Below, piece after piece: positions 15,136 to 24,959 of a stretch of DNA of 30,399 nt. Source of the stretch: an uncultured Collinsella sp. GTDB taxonomy: Bacteria; Actinomycetota; Coriobacteriia; Coriobacteriales; Coriobacteriaceae. Made by a program: the position numbers and the translations under genes. The notes below the pieces were generated by a model. It did no database searches. It had not been told where the DNA came from and worked only from the letters and a program-made list of their open reading frames with translations. The number at the start of each line of letters is the position of its first letter. Position 1 is the stretch's first letter. The stretch is from NCBI GenBank assembly GCA_958429225.1, contig CAUAJB010000018.1, forward strand, positions 1 to 30,399, given 5' to 3'.

Positions 15136-16818
15136 CTACTTGCGACGAAGCAGCGCCGAGACCTCGGGCATCTTAAGGACGACGGCAAGGCCAAAGGTAA
15201 CAGCAAGCGAGACGACACCCGCAACGCAAACATAGCCAAGAGTAATCAGAATCGAACCGCCAAGCGCCCCGACAAAGTGCTCAAGCGCCCACATGACGCC
15301 GGCGCCTGCGGCAGCACCCAGGCCACCGAGCAAAAGGCCAAAGAAACCGCCATGTAGGATAGATTTGACCTGAAGGCCACGCAGACGACGACGCAGCCAC
15401 CACAGCGAACAACCGACCAAGATCACGTAGTCGACGACATACGAAAGCGCGATTGCCGGCATGCCGAAGCCCAGCACAACGCCAAACAGCAGAACCGAGC
15501 CGGCCTGGCCGATGGCAGAATACAGGCAATAGCGACTATAGGGCTTCATGTCGAGCAAGGCAGAGAAGCTCTTCTGCATCAACACGACCACGCCGTAGAG
15601 CGGCAGCGAGAGCGCCAGGTAGACAAGGTACTCGGACACCAGCGTCACGCCGGATTCATCGAACTTGCCAGCACAGTAGATCATGTTGAGCGGACGCGCG
15701 AAGACAATCAGGTACAGCGCGAACGGAATCAGGAAGAACAGCATCTGGGCGACGCCACGCGAAATGCCCGTGCGAACGCTGTCGTAATCCTTCTCCTGCG
15801 CGTCGTGAGAGAGCTCGGTATAGAGCGCCGTCGAAAGCGAGGCGGCAATCAGCGCGTAGGGCAGCGTGTACCACAGGCGCGCATAGGCGATGACGGAAGG
15901 ACCAGTCTCGGGCTGGACCACCAGCGCGGCAGCGTTGGTGATAGAAGTCGAGACAAACATGCACACCGTGGCGAGCAGCGTCGGGATACCGAGCGCAATC
16001 GTCTGCCGCAGTGCGGGGTCCTTAAAGTCGATATGGATATGGGGATGCACGCCGTGCTTGCCAAGCGCGGGGATCTGACATGCCATCTGAACAAAGACAC
16101 CGAGGGTCGTACCGGCCGCAATCAAGATGATGCCGGCACGTTCGCCAAACTGTGCGGACACGGGCGCAAAACCCATAAAGCTCGCAATGACGATCACATT
16201 GTTGAGGACCGGAGCAAACGTCGACCAGAAGTAGTCGCGGTGTGCGTTGAGAACGCCCGAGAACACCGAGCCCAAACCATAAAACAGAATCTGGATGGCA
16301 AAGAAACGGAACATGAACGCAGCGGTATCCATGCTGCCGCCGTCACCCGAAAGGAACGATTGCGTCCAGATAAAGCCCGGGGCGAACACGGTCCCCAGCA
16401 ACGAAATGCCACCCAGCACCAAAAGCAGAATGCCGAGCAGGTTGCCCACGTACTCGTTTGAGGCCTCGCGACCCTGCTCACGCCTCACGCCCATGTACAC
16501 GGGCAAAAACGCCGTCACGAGCATGCCGCCCATCACGAGTTCGTAGAGCATATTGGGCAGGTTGTTGGCGACCTGATAGGAGGACGAGAGTAGCGACATG
16601 CCGATAGCGGCCGCCATTGCCCACGTGCGGATAAAACCGGTGACGCGAGACACGATAGTCAGGATGGTCATAAGCCCGGCGGAACGACCAACCGTGGAGT
16701 AGTCCGACGAGCCCATGTCGTCAGTGTCATCTCGCGACGAAGAAGCTTCGGATGAGGGTGTCTGAGGCGCAGATTCTTTTGCAAAATGAGCTCCGCGCTT
16801 CAATTCTTCCTGCGGCAT
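15136..16818 (-). CDS. murJ: MurJ-type lipid II flippase (MviN family)
   Basis: MurJ moves the peptidoglycan precursor lipid II across the membrane. The 560-residue protein has about 45 hydrophilic Ser/Asp-rich residues, then many hydrophobic spans, as expected for the 14-helix MOP-superfamily fold. The family hallmarks are TIVSRVTGFIRTW in the first helix, LPNMLYELVMGGML and AFLPVY. Its ATG at 16818 is 3 nt after the upstream deacylase stop, with GAGAGGA as Shine-Dalgarno, and its stop abuts the uvrC GTG. Actinobacterial MurJ proteins often carry extra cytoplasmic domains; none is present here. The N-terminal acidic extension is not recognised as a domain. Confidence 0.93.
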   Translation of the reverse strand: MPQEELKRGAHFAKESAPQTPSSEASSSRDDTDDMGSSDYSTVGRSAGLMTILTIVSRVTGFIRTWAMAAAIGMSLLSSSYQVANNLPNMLYELVMGGMLVTAFLPVYMGVRREQGREASNEYVGNLLGILLLVLGGISLLGTVFAPGFIWTQSFLSGDGGSMDTAAFMFRFFAIQILFYGLGSVFSGVLNAHRDYFWSTFAPVLNNVIVIASFMGFAPVSAQFGERAGIILIAAGTTLGVFVQMACQIPALGKHGVHPHIHIDFKDPALRQTIALGIPTLLATVCMFVSTSITNAAALVVQPETGPSVIAYARLWYTLPYALIAASLSTALYTELSHDAQEKDYDSVRTGISRGVAQMLFFLIPFALYLIVFARPLNMIYCAGKFDESGVTLVSEYLVYLALSLPLYGVVVLMQKSFSALLDMKPYSRYCLYSAIGQAGSVLLFGVVLGFGMPAIALSYVVDYVILVGCSLWWLRRRLRGLQVKSILHGGFFGLLLGGLGAAAGAGVMWALEHFVGALGGSILITLGYVCVAGVVSLAVTFGLAVVLKMPEVSALLRRK

Positions 16819-16821
16819 CGC

Positions 16822-17322
16822 TCAGTCCTCTCTCGTAATCGCGGCAACCGTCGCCCCGCAAAATGCAATTAAATCATCGGGTGCAAGCTCGAGCTGATAA
16901 CCACGCTTGCCTCCCGAAATAAAAATGGTATCCCAAAGGACACATGTCTCATCAATGAGCGTCCGGTAGCGTTTTTTCATACCGACCGGGCTGCAGCCGC
17001 CGCGAACGTAGCCAGTCGCCGCAAGCAAATCCTTCACATGCATCATGGCCAAGGACTTCTCCCCCGCGGCACGCGCGGCGGACTTTAGATCGAGCTCGTC
17101 GGCAACAGGGATGCAGCACACGACATAGTCGTTGGACGGTGTCACACAGACCAAAGTCTTAAATCCTTGACCGGGCTCCTCGCCAAGCTGCTCCGAAATC
17201 GCGACCCCCAGGCCCACCGACTCATCGCCATCGTCTTCGTACGTATGTAGAACATAGGAAATGCCGGCGCTTTCCAGCTCGCGCATCGCATTGGTTTTTG
17301 GCGTCTTTACAGCCTTTGCCAT
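16822..17322 (-). CDS. ybaK: YbaK/EbsC-family Cys-tRNA(Pro) deacylase
   Basis: This 166-residue trans-editing enzyme hydrolyses cysteine wrongly attached to tRNA(Pro). The family core is clear: GFKTLVC holds the conserved lysine, and GYVRGGCSPVGMKK is the glycine-rich hallmark, followed by LIDETC. I chose the ATG at 17322 because GGAAAGGA lies upstream; an earlier in-frame start would add 32 residues lacking family similarity. It leads a compact run with murJ (3-nt gap) and uvrC. A hairpin separates it from uvrA upstream, so it may have its own promoter in the 130-bp gap, but I saw no convincing one. Some relatives deacylate other aminoacyl-tRNAs. Confidence 0.92.
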   Translation of the reverse strand: MAKAVKTPKTNAMRELESAGISYVLHTYEDDGDESVGLGVAISEQLGEEPGQGFKTLVCVTPSNDYVVCCIPVADELDLKSAARAAGEKSLAMMHVKDLLAATGYVRGGCSPVGMKKRYRTLIDETCVLWDTIFISGGKRGYQLELAPDDLIAFCGATVAAITRED

Positions 17323-17403
17323 GACATATCCTTTCCCTCGCATTCGGACGCAAGGATTAAGTATATGTCCAATTCGGCTGCATACGTCACTTCGGCACAG
17401 CAA

Positions 17404-17434
17404 GCGCCATCGAATCACAAGGAGTCGATGGCGC
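17404..17434 (-). terminator. Terminator-like hairpin after uvrA
   Basis: Perfect 10-bp arms GCGCCATCGA (17404-17413) and TCGATGGCGC (17425-17434) with an 11-nt loop lie 20 nt after the uvrA stop. The following minus-strand bases, TTGCTGTG, are only slightly U-rich, so termination may be partial. Confidence 0.5.
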
Positions 17435-17454
17435 CCATAAACTGAATCGCCTAT

Positions 17455-20334
17455 TTATTGAGCATCAAGTTGAGCCTGGCGCTCCCGGTCACGCCTGAGC
17501 AACGGCGCCAAAAACTTGCCCGTATAACTCTGCGGACAGTCCGCAACCTGCTCCGGTGTACCCGAAACCACGACGGTTCCGCCGCCGTTACCGCCCTCGG
17601 GACCCATATCGATCAGGCGGTCGGCAACCTTGATGACATCAAGGTTGTGTTCAATCACCAGCACCGTGTTGCCCGCATCGACCAAGCGCTGCAGTACATC
17701 GAGCAGCTGGCGGACGTCCTCAAAATGAAGGCCGGTCGTCGGCTCGTCCAAAATATAGAACGTCTTGCCCGTCTGGCGTCGATGAAGCTCCTTGGCGAGC
17801 TTTACACGCTGCGCCTCGCCGCCCGAAAGCGTCGTGGCGGGCTGGCCCAGGCTCACGTAGCCCAAGCCTACATCGTACAGCGTCTGGAGCTTGCGCTTAA
17901 TCTGCGGGATATTCCCAAAGAAGGCCAGCGCCTCGGTAACGCTCATGTCGAGCACGTCCGAGATGGTCTTGCCACGATAGGTGACCTCGAGTGTCTCGCG
18001 GTTGTAGCGTTTACCGCCGCAAACTTCGCAGGGAACGTAGATATCGGGAAGGAAGTGCATCTCGATCTTGATCTGTCCGTCGCCCTTGCACGCCTCACAG
18101 CGCCCGCCACTCACATTAAAGGAGAAACGACCTGGCGAGTAGCCGCGCGCCTTCGACTCCGGCGTACTCGCAAACAGTGCGCGAAGATCATCCCACAGGC
18201 CGATATAGGTAGCAGGGTTGGAACGCGGCGTGCGGCCAATCGGCGACTGGTCGATATCGATAACCTTATCGATACACTCGATGCCCTCGATTTTCTTATA
18301 CGGACCCACAGGGCGCGTCGAGCGGTGAATGGCATTCGTAAGGGCAGGCGCAATGGTGTCGGTAACTAGGGAGCTCTTGCCCGATCCCGACACGCCGGTA
18401 ACAACCGTAAGCGTACCAAACTCGATCTTGGCAGTAACGTTTTTGAGGTTGTTGGCTCGAGCGCCCGTAATTTTAAGGCAGCCGCGACCGGGCTTGCGCC
18501 GTTCATCAGGCACCCGGATCATTCGTTTGCCGGTCAGATAAGCGCCCGTCATCGACTCAGGACACGCCATGATATCGGCAGGCGTTCCCGCCGCGACTAC
18601 GTGTCCGCCGTTGACGCCGGCGCCGGGCCCCATGTCGATCACGTAATCGGCGGCACGGATTGTATCCTCGTCGTGTTCGACGACGATAACGGTATTGCCG
18701 ATATCGCGCAGGCGCTCGAGCGTCTTGATCAAGCGCTCGTTGTCACGCTGATGAAGACCGATCGAGGGCTCGTCCAGAATATAGAGCACGCCCATGAGAC
18801 CCGCGCCGATCTGCGTTGCCAGGCGAATACGCTGCGCCTCGCCACCGGAAAGCGTCGCCGAGGCACGATCGAGCGTCAGATAGTCGAGTCCAACATCGAC
18901 CAGAAAACGCAAGCGCTCCAGGATTTCCTTGACGATACGGCCGCCGATAAACTGTTGGCGCTCGGTGAGTTCCAGGCCCTCAAAAAACTCGAGCGATTCA
19001 CGGCACGACAGGCAACAAACCTCGTAAATGGACTTGCCGCCCACGGTGACGGCGAGCATCTCAGGGCGCAAACGAGCGCCGTGGCAGCTCGAGCACGGCT
19101 CCTCGCGAATGTACTTCTCCAGGCGCGCCTTGGTGTTCTCGTTCGTCGTCTCGGTATAGCGTTCGTACAGGATGTTGCGAACGCCCGAAAACTTGGTATC
19201 CCACTGGCTGCGACGTCCGTCGAGCTTTTGGTAGTCGACCGAGATCTTCGTATCGCCCAGGCCATCCAAGAATGCACGACGCACGCGAGGGGGCAAGTCC
19301 TCCCACGGCGTATCGGTGCTCACCTTAAAGTGTTTGCAGACCGCAGCAAAAATCTGCGGATAGTAGTTCGAGTTGCCAAACAGGCTACCAAAGACTCCGT
19401 CGGCAATGGACTTCGAGGGGTCCTCGATCAACGCCTCGGCATCAACGGTTTTCTTAAAGCCCAGGCCGTCGCACTCAGGACATGCGCCATAGGGAGCGTT
19501 GAACGAAAAATCACGCGGCTGAAGATCGTCAATGGAGTGACCATGCTCCGGGCACGCCAAGGCCAACGAATACTCCAGCAGCTCGCCCTCGGTCCCCTCG
19601 GGAGCATCACGATCGGGCAGCATGTACACGTTTACATTGCCGTGAGCCAGCGCGGTCGCCTGCTCAATAGACTCGGCGATACGGCCCAGAGAGTTCTCAC
19701 GGATCACGATGCGATCGACTACGACCTCGATATCGTGCTTGAACTTCTTGTCCAGATCGATCGGATCGTCGAGCGAGCGCACTTCACCGTCGACACGCAC
19801 GCGGCTAAAGCCCTCGGCGCGAAGGTCCTCAAACAGTTTGGTGTACTCGCCTTTTCGCCCGCGCACCACCGGTGCCAGCACAAACGCGCGGCGGCGCTCG
19901 CCCGCCGCCAAGACCTTGTCGGCAACCTGGTCGGTCGTCTGACGCTCAATGACGCGACCGCATTCGGGACAGTGCGGGGTGCCCACACGGGCGAACAGCA
20001 GGCGCAGATAGTCATAAATCTCGGTTACGGTGCCAACCGTCGAGCGAGGGTTTTTAGACGTCGTCTTTTGGTCGATCGACACCGCCGGCGAAAGGCCGTC
20101 GATTGAATCCAAGTCGGGTTTGTCCATCTGGCCCAAGAACTGGCGCGCATAGCTCGAAAGGCTCTCGACGTATCGACGCTGGCCCTCGGCATAGATAGTG
20201 TCAAATGCCAGCGAACTCTTGCCCGAGCCAGAAAGACCGGTAATGACCACGAGTTGGTCACGCGGAATGGAAACATCGATATCACGGAGGTTGTGCTCAC
20301 GAGCGCCGCGAATAACGATAGAAGAATCAGACAT
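17455..20334 (-). CDS. uvrA: Excinuclease ABC subunit A
   Basis: UvrA is the damage-scanning ATPase of nucleotide-excision repair; it works as a dimer and loads UvrB. The 959-residue protein has two ABC modules. The first Walker A is GLSGSGKS (33-40) and the second is GVSGSGKSS; the signature LSGGEAQR occurs twice. Zinc-finger pairs are seen as CSSCHGAR, CPECDGLG, CEACKGDG and CEVCGGKRY. I chose the ATG at 20334 with AAGGAG 7 nt upstream; the frame extends 22 residues further without family similarity. A LexA-box-like sequence lies about 62 bp upstream. The gene is divergent from the LTA-synthase-like gene. Confidence 0.98.
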   Translation of the reverse strand: MSDSSIVIRGAREHNLRDIDVSIPRDQLVVITGLSGSGKSSLAFDTIYAEGQRRYVESLSSYARQFLGQMDKPDLDSIDGLSPAVSIDQKTTSKNPRSTVGTVTEIYDYLRLLFARVGTPHCPECGRVIERQTTDQVADKVLAAGERRRAFVLAPVVRGRKGEYTKLFEDLRAEGFSRVRVDGEVRSLDDPIDLDKKFKHDIEVVVDRIVIRENSLGRIAESIEQATALAHGNVNVYMLPDRDAPEGTEGELLEYSLALACPEHGHSIDDLQPRDFSFNAPYGACPECDGLGFKKTVDAEALIEDPSKSIADGVFGSLFGNSNYYPQIFAAVCKHFKVSTDTPWEDLPPRVRRAFLDGLGDTKISVDYQKLDGRRSQWDTKFSGVRNILYERYTETTNENTKARLEKYIREEPCSSCHGARLRPEMLAVTVGGKSIYEVCCLSCRESLEFFEGLELTERQQFIGGRIVKEILERLRFLVDVGLDYLTLDRASATLSGGEAQRIRLATQIGAGLMGVLYILDEPSIGLHQRDNERLIKTLERLRDIGNTVIVVEHDEDTIRAADYVIDMGPGAGVNGGHVVAAGTPADIMACPESMTGAYLTGKRMIRVPDERRKPGRGCLKITGARANNLKNVTAKIEFGTLTVVTGVSGSGKSSLVTDTIAPALTNAIHRSTRPVGPYKKIEGIECIDKVIDIDQSPIGRTPRSNPATYIGLWDDLRALFASTPESKARGYSPGRFSFNVSGGRCEACKGDGQIKIEMHFLPDIYVPCEVCGGKRYNRETLEVTYRGKTISDVLDMSVTEALAFFGNIPQIKRKLQTLYDVGLGYVSLGQPATTLSGGEAQRVKLAKELHRRQTGKTFYILDEPTTGLHFEDVRQLLDVLQRLVDAGNTVLVIEHNLDVIKVADRLIDMGPEGGNGGGTVVVSGTPEQVADCPQSYTGKFLAPLLRRDRERQAQLDAQ

Positions 20335-20395
20335 GGAAGCTCCTTGCCTCCTATTGCATCGAATCATACTGTCGATGAGTTTAGCGCACTCGACG

Positions 20396-20409
20396 CGCAC
20401 GGATGTTCG
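20396..20409. promoter_or_regulatory. Possible SOS (LexA) box upstream of uvrA
   Basis: CGCAC-GGAT-GTTCG matches the Gram-positive/actinobacterial LexA consensus CGAAC-N4-GTTCG at 9 of 10 fixed positions. It sits 62-75 bp upstream of the uvrA start in the divergent intergenic region. Damage-inducible uvrA is common, but a one-mismatch site can occur by chance. Confidence 0.4.
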
Positions 20410-20527
20410 TAATACAAGATTCGCAGACCTTTAGCTTTGCGTATCGGGTGCTTTGTTTCTCGAAATGCCGTGGAAAGGTTACAGTAATCTACTACTGAAC
20501 TTAATTTGCTGTAACAGAGGAACGTCC

Positions 20528-22681
20528 ATGACCGAAGATATCCCCCTTGAAATCACTTCGAGCGACATGGCCAATCTGCCCATATTCATCGCCGTCCTTA
20601 TCGTGGCCACCGTCGTCGTGCGCGTGTATTTTTCAATCAAACACAATGAAAAGCCGCCCATTGCCCGCGTCTTTTGGTGCGCGACGCTCCTCATCCCGCT
20701 CGGCATGGTAGCTGCATGGATTACGAATCAATTGCTCGTAAATGAGGACAATTCCCTATGGGTCCTTTCTTATTCGGCGCTCGGTGCTGCCGCCGTCATA
20801 CTTCTTGTCGAGCCCTTGGTTTCGGGACTTATCGACCAAACCGATCTTGCGACGGGAACGGTTGCCTGTATTTGCCGTGACATCCTTGTCATCGCCGCTG
20901 TTTCAGCGCTCTCGTTCGTTTCACTCGAAATTGCCTGTAACGAAACGTTCTATCGCATTCCCGCCAACTCATTCGGGTTTTCCGTCGGGCTGCTCGCGAC
21001 GGTTCTGCTCTCCCTTTATTTGCTGGGACAGCGTCATGGAGGCGTCATGGCCCTCGTGCCCGTCGCCTGTTGCATCCTTGGCATTGCCGAGCACTTCGTC
21101 ATAACGTTTAAAGGCGAAGCCATCCTGCCAAGCGATATCTTGGCCCTCGGCACCGCAATGGAAGTGAGCGAGGGATACGAGTTTACCTTTACCGCCGGAA
21201 TCGTAACCTCTCTCGCCCTGCTGGAGATTTCCCTGGGGCTTCTTTCGCTTATCCGACCGCGAAAGCTCCGTACGCCCACCCATGTCTTCCCCGCAATCGC
21301 CGCTAACCTCTGCGCTTTTCTGCTAGTGACCGTTGTGGGGCTCTCGGGCTTTTCCAGCATCGACTTGGAGCAGGCGCTGGATTTTGGATTTGACCGTTGG
21401 CAGCCCATCACCACATATACGTCTCAGGGTTTTATCACTTCGTTCACCGAAATGGTCAACGAGTTGCCCATTGAGAAGCCCGAAGGCTATACGCCCGATG
21501 AGGCGCAGAGCATCGAGCAGGAGCTCGCCGCCGCCTACGACAGCACGTATGGCTCGAGCGAGCAGCGCGCGGCTGCCGTTGCCCAGTTCAATGAAATCAA
21601 GCCGACGATTGTTGCCGTCATGAACGAGAGTTTTAGCGACCTTTCGTGCTTTGAGCAGCTCCAGGCGGCCGGGTACACCGGCCCCGCATTCTACAACTCG
21701 CTTCCCGACACACTTGTTCGCGGCACCATGCTCGCTTCGGTCACCGGTGGCGGAACGGCAAACTCCGAATTCGAATTTTTGACCGGAGCGACAACGGCCT
21801 TTGTCGGATTAGGCAAGATCCCCTATCAGCTGTATCAGATGAATGGCGTCAACAGCCTGGCAAAGGACCTTAAAGAGCTTGGGTATACCGCTACCGCTAT
21901 GCACCCGCAAAACCCCGTCAACTACCATCGAGATAAAATCTATCAGCAGCTGGGCTTTGGAGACTTTCTTTCGATCGGCGATTTCGAAGGTGCGCCCTGT
22001 TACCATGTCGGCGTATGCGACTACGCCACCTACGACAAGATACTCGACCTGCTTAGAACCGACGAAGCCCCACAGTTCATCTTTGACGTCACGATGCAAA
22101 ATCACGGCGGCTACGACTATGGCACCGTTCCCGCCGAGGAGCTGACAAACTATTGGGTCGAGGGAGCCAGCGAGGGCGCCAATAGCGCGCTCAACACCTA
22201 TCTTACCTGCATCAACGCATCCGACCGGGACCTCGAGTACTTTATCAACGAGCTCCGCAATATCGGCAGACCGGTTGTCCTTGTCTTTTTTGGCGACCAT
22301 CAGCCGAGCGCCGCAACGACTCTCAACGACGAGCTGTACCCTCAGGAAGATACGGCAAGCCACGCTTTCCGTATCTATCAGTCGACATATTTCGTCTGGG
22401 CCAACTATGAAATCGCCGGCAATACCGAGCTCAACGTCTACGACACCGTCGGGGCAAACGAGATTGCAGCCATTACCCTTAATAAGATCGGCGCCCCGCT
22501 CACCGACTATCAAAAGGCTCTGCTTGCAACAAGGTCAGATGTGCCCACCATCAATGTCGCCGGCTACCTTGGTGCCGACGGGCTGCGCTACGACTTGGAA
22601 TCTGAAGACAGCCCATACGCCTCGACGATCGACAAGCTGCAGCGCATGCAATACCTCGAGTTCGCTAGCAAAGTTCAGTAA
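20528..22681 (+). CDS. LTA-synthase-family membrane phosphoglycerol transferase (sulfatase fold)
   Basis: This 717-residue protein has a multi-helix membrane half (to about residue 275) and an extracellular alkaline-phosphatase/sulfatase-fold half. Visible active-site elements are VAVMNESFSD (Glu367, a metal ligand), GGGTANSEFEFLTG with Thr410 as the likely nucleophile, and VVLVFFGDHQPS near the C-terminus for further metal ligands. Family members move glycerol-phosphate from phosphatidylglycerol to build lipoteichoic acid or decorate glycans at the outer membrane face. I chose the ATG at 20528 with GAGG upstream; an in-frame start 25 codons earlier has no good site. It is the first gene of the plus-strand block and diverges from uvrA. 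Whether it is a polymerase, primase or glycan-modifying member cannot be read from sequence. Confidence 0.88.
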   Translation: MTEDIPLEITSSDMANLPIFIAVLIVATVVVRVYFSIKHNEKPPIARVFWCATLLIPLGMVAAWITNQLLVNEDNSLWVLSYSALGAAAVILLVEPLVSGLIDQTDLATGTVACICRDILVIAAVSALSFVSLEIACNETFYRIPANSFGFSVGLLATVLLSLYLLGQRHGGVMALVPVACCILGIAEHFVITFKGEAILPSDILALGTAMEVSEGYEFTFTAGIVTSLALLEISLGLLSLIRPRKLRTPTHVFPAIAANLCAFLLVTVVGLSGFSSIDLEQALDFGFDRWQPITTYTSQGFITSFTEMVNELPIEKPEGYTPDEAQSIEQELAAAYDSTYGSSEQRAAAVAQFNEIKPTIVAVMNESFSDLSCFEQLQAAGYTGPAFYNSLPDTLVRGTMLASVTGGGTANSEFEFLTGATTAFVGLGKIPYQLYQMNGVNSLAKDLKELGYTATAMHPQNPVNYHRDKIYQQLGFGDFLSIGDFEGAPCYHVGVCDYATYDKILDLLRTDEAPQFIFDVTMQNHGGYDYGTVPAEELTNYWVEGASEGANSALNTYLTCINASDRDLEYFINELRNIGRPVVLVFFGDHQPSAATTLNDELYPQEDTASHAFRIYQSTYFVWANYEIAGNTELNVYDTVGANEIAAITLNKIGAPLTDYQKALLATRSDVPTINVAGYLGADGLRYDLESEDSPYASTIDKLQRMQYLEFASKVQ

Positions 22682-22741
22682 GCCCGCCCATTCGCTTGGA
22701 CCCATCGTATTGCAAGCACGCTCGGCCCAAATGCATCGCAA

Positions 22742-22771
22742 ATGACTCCCACTCGCAAACGAGGGTACAAT
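22742..22771 (+). promoter_or_regulatory. Candidate promoter for the Mrp ATPase gene
   Basis: ATGACT (22742-22747, four of six to TTGACA) and TACAAT (22766-22771) are 18 bp apart. A start near 22778 would give a leader of about 50 nt, with a small GGGG/CCCC hairpin (22791-22804) before the Shine-Dalgarno. Confidence 0.4.
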
Positions 22772-22826
22772 GACGCTCGTGTCACATCACGGGGCTCCGG
22801 CCCCAACATATACAAAGGAGTCATAC

Positions 22827-23657
22827 ATGGGTTGCGAGCACGCACAGGCCGCCGGCGGACAAACGTCGCCGTCGCAATTTGAGGAGAACACGCTGTCCGA
22901 GGTCAAACGCGTCATCGCCGTGCTTTCCGGCAAGGGCGGTGTCGGCAAGTCGTTTGTCACCGGTGCCATCGCTACCGAGCTTGCCCGTCACGGCCACAAG
23001 GTCGGCGTCCTCGATGCCGACATCACCGGTCCCTCTATCCCCAAGATGTTCGGTATGAGCGGACGCCACGTCCATGCCCTTTGCAACCTTATGCTGCCCG
23101 AAATCTCCGAGCACGGCGTCAAGGTCATGAGCTCCAACCTGCTGCTCCAAAACGAGACCGACCCCGTCCTTTGGCGCGGTCCGGTCATCGCAGGCGCCAT
23201 TAGGCAGTTCTGGAGCGAGACCTCGTGGGGCCCCATCGACTACCTGCTGGTCGACATGCCTCCGGGAACAGGCGACGTCGCTCTCACCGTCTTCCAGTCA
23301 CTGCCCGTCGACGGCATCGTCATCGTCACGAGCCCGCAGGATCTGGTCTCGATGATCGTCGCCAAGGCGGTCAACATGGCCGAGAAGATGAACGTCCCCA
23401 TTCTGGGCATCGTCGAAAACATGAGCTATATTGAGTGCCCCGACTGCGGCAAGAAGATCGAGGTCTTTGGCAAGAGCAAGCTCCCCGAGGTCGCAGAGCG
23501 CTATAACCTCGACATCTTGGGCACGCTTCCCATCAATCCGTCACTCGCCGAGGCCTGCGATAAGGGCGAGGTCGAGACCGCGCTGCCCGATGGCATGTTG
23601 CCCAAGGCAGTCTCTGCCGTCGAGGCCATTACCCCGCACGAGACCGACGAGGCCTAA
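22827..23657 (+). CDS. Mrp/NBP35-type Fe-S cluster carrier ATPase
   Basis: This 276-residue cytoplasmic P-loop ATPase (ApbC/Mrp/NBP35 family) is expected to bind an Fe-S cluster and hand it to target proteins. It has the deviant Walker A SGKGGVGKS (34-42), DADITGPSIPKMFG, VDMPPGTGD and the cluster-binding CPDC (Cys204 and Cys207). The N-terminal MIP18/DUF59 domain of many bacterial Mrp proteins is absent; the N-terminus MGCEHAQ keeps one cysteine. I chose the ATG at 22827, with AAGGAG 7 nt upstream. The stop codon directly abuts the GTG of the following flavoprotein gene, so both are co-translated. Confidence 0.92.
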   Translation: MGCEHAQAAGGQTSPSQFEENTLSEVKRVIAVLSGKGGVGKSFVTGAIATELARHGHKVGVLDADITGPSIPKMFGMSGRHVHALCNLMLPEISEHGVKVMSSNLLLQNETDPVLWRGPVIAGAIRQFWSETSWGPIDYLLVDMPPGTGDVALTVFQSLPVDGIVIVTSPQDLVSMIVAKAVNMAEKMNVPILGIVENMSYIECPDCGKKIEVFGKSKLPEVAERYNLDILGTLPINPSLAEACDKGEVETALPDGMLPKAVSAVEAITPHETDEA

Positions 23658-24929
23658 GTGAACACGAGCGCCTTCTATGACGTCCTGGTAATCGGCGGCG
23701 GGGCTTCAGGCCTCGCCGCCGCCATTACGGCCGCACGTGCTGGCAAAAGCGTCTGCATCGTTGAGCGCGATGTCGCCTGCGGCCTTAAGCTCCTTGCGAC
23801 CGGTAACGGCCGCTGCAACCTCTCCAACGAATCGATTGATCCTCAGCGGTATAACCACCCCACATTCGTCGAATCCGTCATGGGCCCCCAGCCCGAACAA
23901 GAGCTTATGGGTTTCTTCTCCTCGCTGGGCATCATGACAACCTCCGAGGAAGGCCGGCTGTACCCGCGCTCCCTTCGCGCCGAATCGGTGCGCGACGCGC
24001 TTCTCAACGTTTGCAACCGCCTAGGTATCACCTTAATCTGCGGAGCCAACGTTGCCTCGGCGCACAAAGTTTCCGAAGGCTGGGCACTCCAAATAGACCG
24101 TCCAGCGCGGGCGCTCAAGGCAAAAAAGCACGACGACCGAAAATCGGAGCTCCGCTCGCTTCGGAAAACGCTCGCCGATGTCCCTCGCAAGAACGAGGCC
24201 CTGCAGGCACATGCCGTAATTATCGCCACGGGCGGCAACCCCACCGGTATCGCCGATACGTTTAGCCTCCCCCTCACTTCGCTGCGCCCCATCCTCTGCC
24301 CCGTATCGGCAACGGTCGTTGGCGATCGGGCGGCACTCAAGACGTTGGATGGTCTGCGCGTCCGCGCCCGCTTGACGCTCACCCGTAACCATAGTGAGCT
24401 CTGGCACGAAGACGGTGAAGTACTGTTTCGAGCCTTCGGCATCTCGGGCGTCGCTGTCTTCAACCTCTCCCGTCGTATCCAGCGCGGCGATACGATCCTG
24501 CTCGACGTTTTCCCCGACCTCTCCAAAGACGAGCTGCTCGATATGCTCAACCGGCGCGTTGAGCTGCTCGGCGGCTTTTCGCCCCGCGATCCCCGTTGGC
24601 TCGACGGCATGCTCGCCCCGCAACTCTCCCGCGTCGTCTGTACAGCGTTCGAGCAGTGCCATCCAGGCTCCAACGATGTCATCCACCTGGTCTCGATCCT
24701 CAAGCACTTTAAGTTGCTCGTCGAGGGAACAGCCGAGGAGCGCTCGGCGCAGGTCACGCGTGGTGGCGTATCTGTCGAGAGCATCTCAACACCCAGTCTA
24801 CGCGCGCGCAGCGTTGTCGACGCCCCGCTTTACGTCTGCGGCGAAGCGCTCGACATCGACGCCGATTGCGGAGGCTTTAACCTTGCGTGGGCCTGGCTCT
24901 CGGGCATTCGCGCTGCAAGCAGCCTGTAG
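23658..24929 (+). CDS. HI0933/YhiN-family FAD-dependent oxidoreductase
   Basis: This 423-residue flavoprotein has an N-terminal Rossmann FAD motif (GGGASG, 13-18), the family hallmark LLATGNGRCNLSN, and the C-terminal FAD-closing segment GEALDIDADCGGFNLAWAW. The substrate of this family is not established. The GTG start at 23658 immediately follows the Mrp stop. Coupling with an Fe-S carrier could be functional or just compact packing. A terminator-like hairpin follows 31 nt after the stop. Confidence 0.88.
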   Translation: MNTSAFYDVLVIGGGASGLAAAITAARAGKSVCIVERDVACGLKLLATGNGRCNLSNESIDPQRYNHPTFVESVMGPQPEQELMGFFSSLGIMTTSEEGRLYPRSLRAESVRDALLNVCNRLGITLICGANVASAHKVSEGWALQIDRPARALKAKKHDDRKSELRSLRKTLADVPRKNEALQAHAVIIATGGNPTGIADTFSLPLTSLRPILCPVSATVVGDRAALKTLDGLRVRARLTLTRNHSELWHEDGEVLFRAFGISGVAVFNLSRRIQRGDTILLDVFPDLSKDELLDMLNRRVELLGGFSPRDPRWLDGMLAPQLSRVVCTAFEQCHPGSNDVIHLVSILKHFKLLVEGTAEERSAQVTRGGVSVESISTPSLRARSVVDAPLYVCGEALDIDADCGGFNLAWAWLSGIRAASSL

Positions 24930-24959
24930 CCGCGCAGTCTATAATCAAAAACGCATTCG

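Noticed and set aside
18601..20106. Plus-strand open frame opposite uvrA
   Set aside because: Antisense to uvrA across conserved zinc-finger and ATPase segments; no supporting signals.
24940..24945. Perfect TATAAT as a promoter for the COG2509-type gene
   Set aside because: No -35 match at 16-18 bp and no extended -10; a terminator hairpin follows at once, so I did not call it a promoter.
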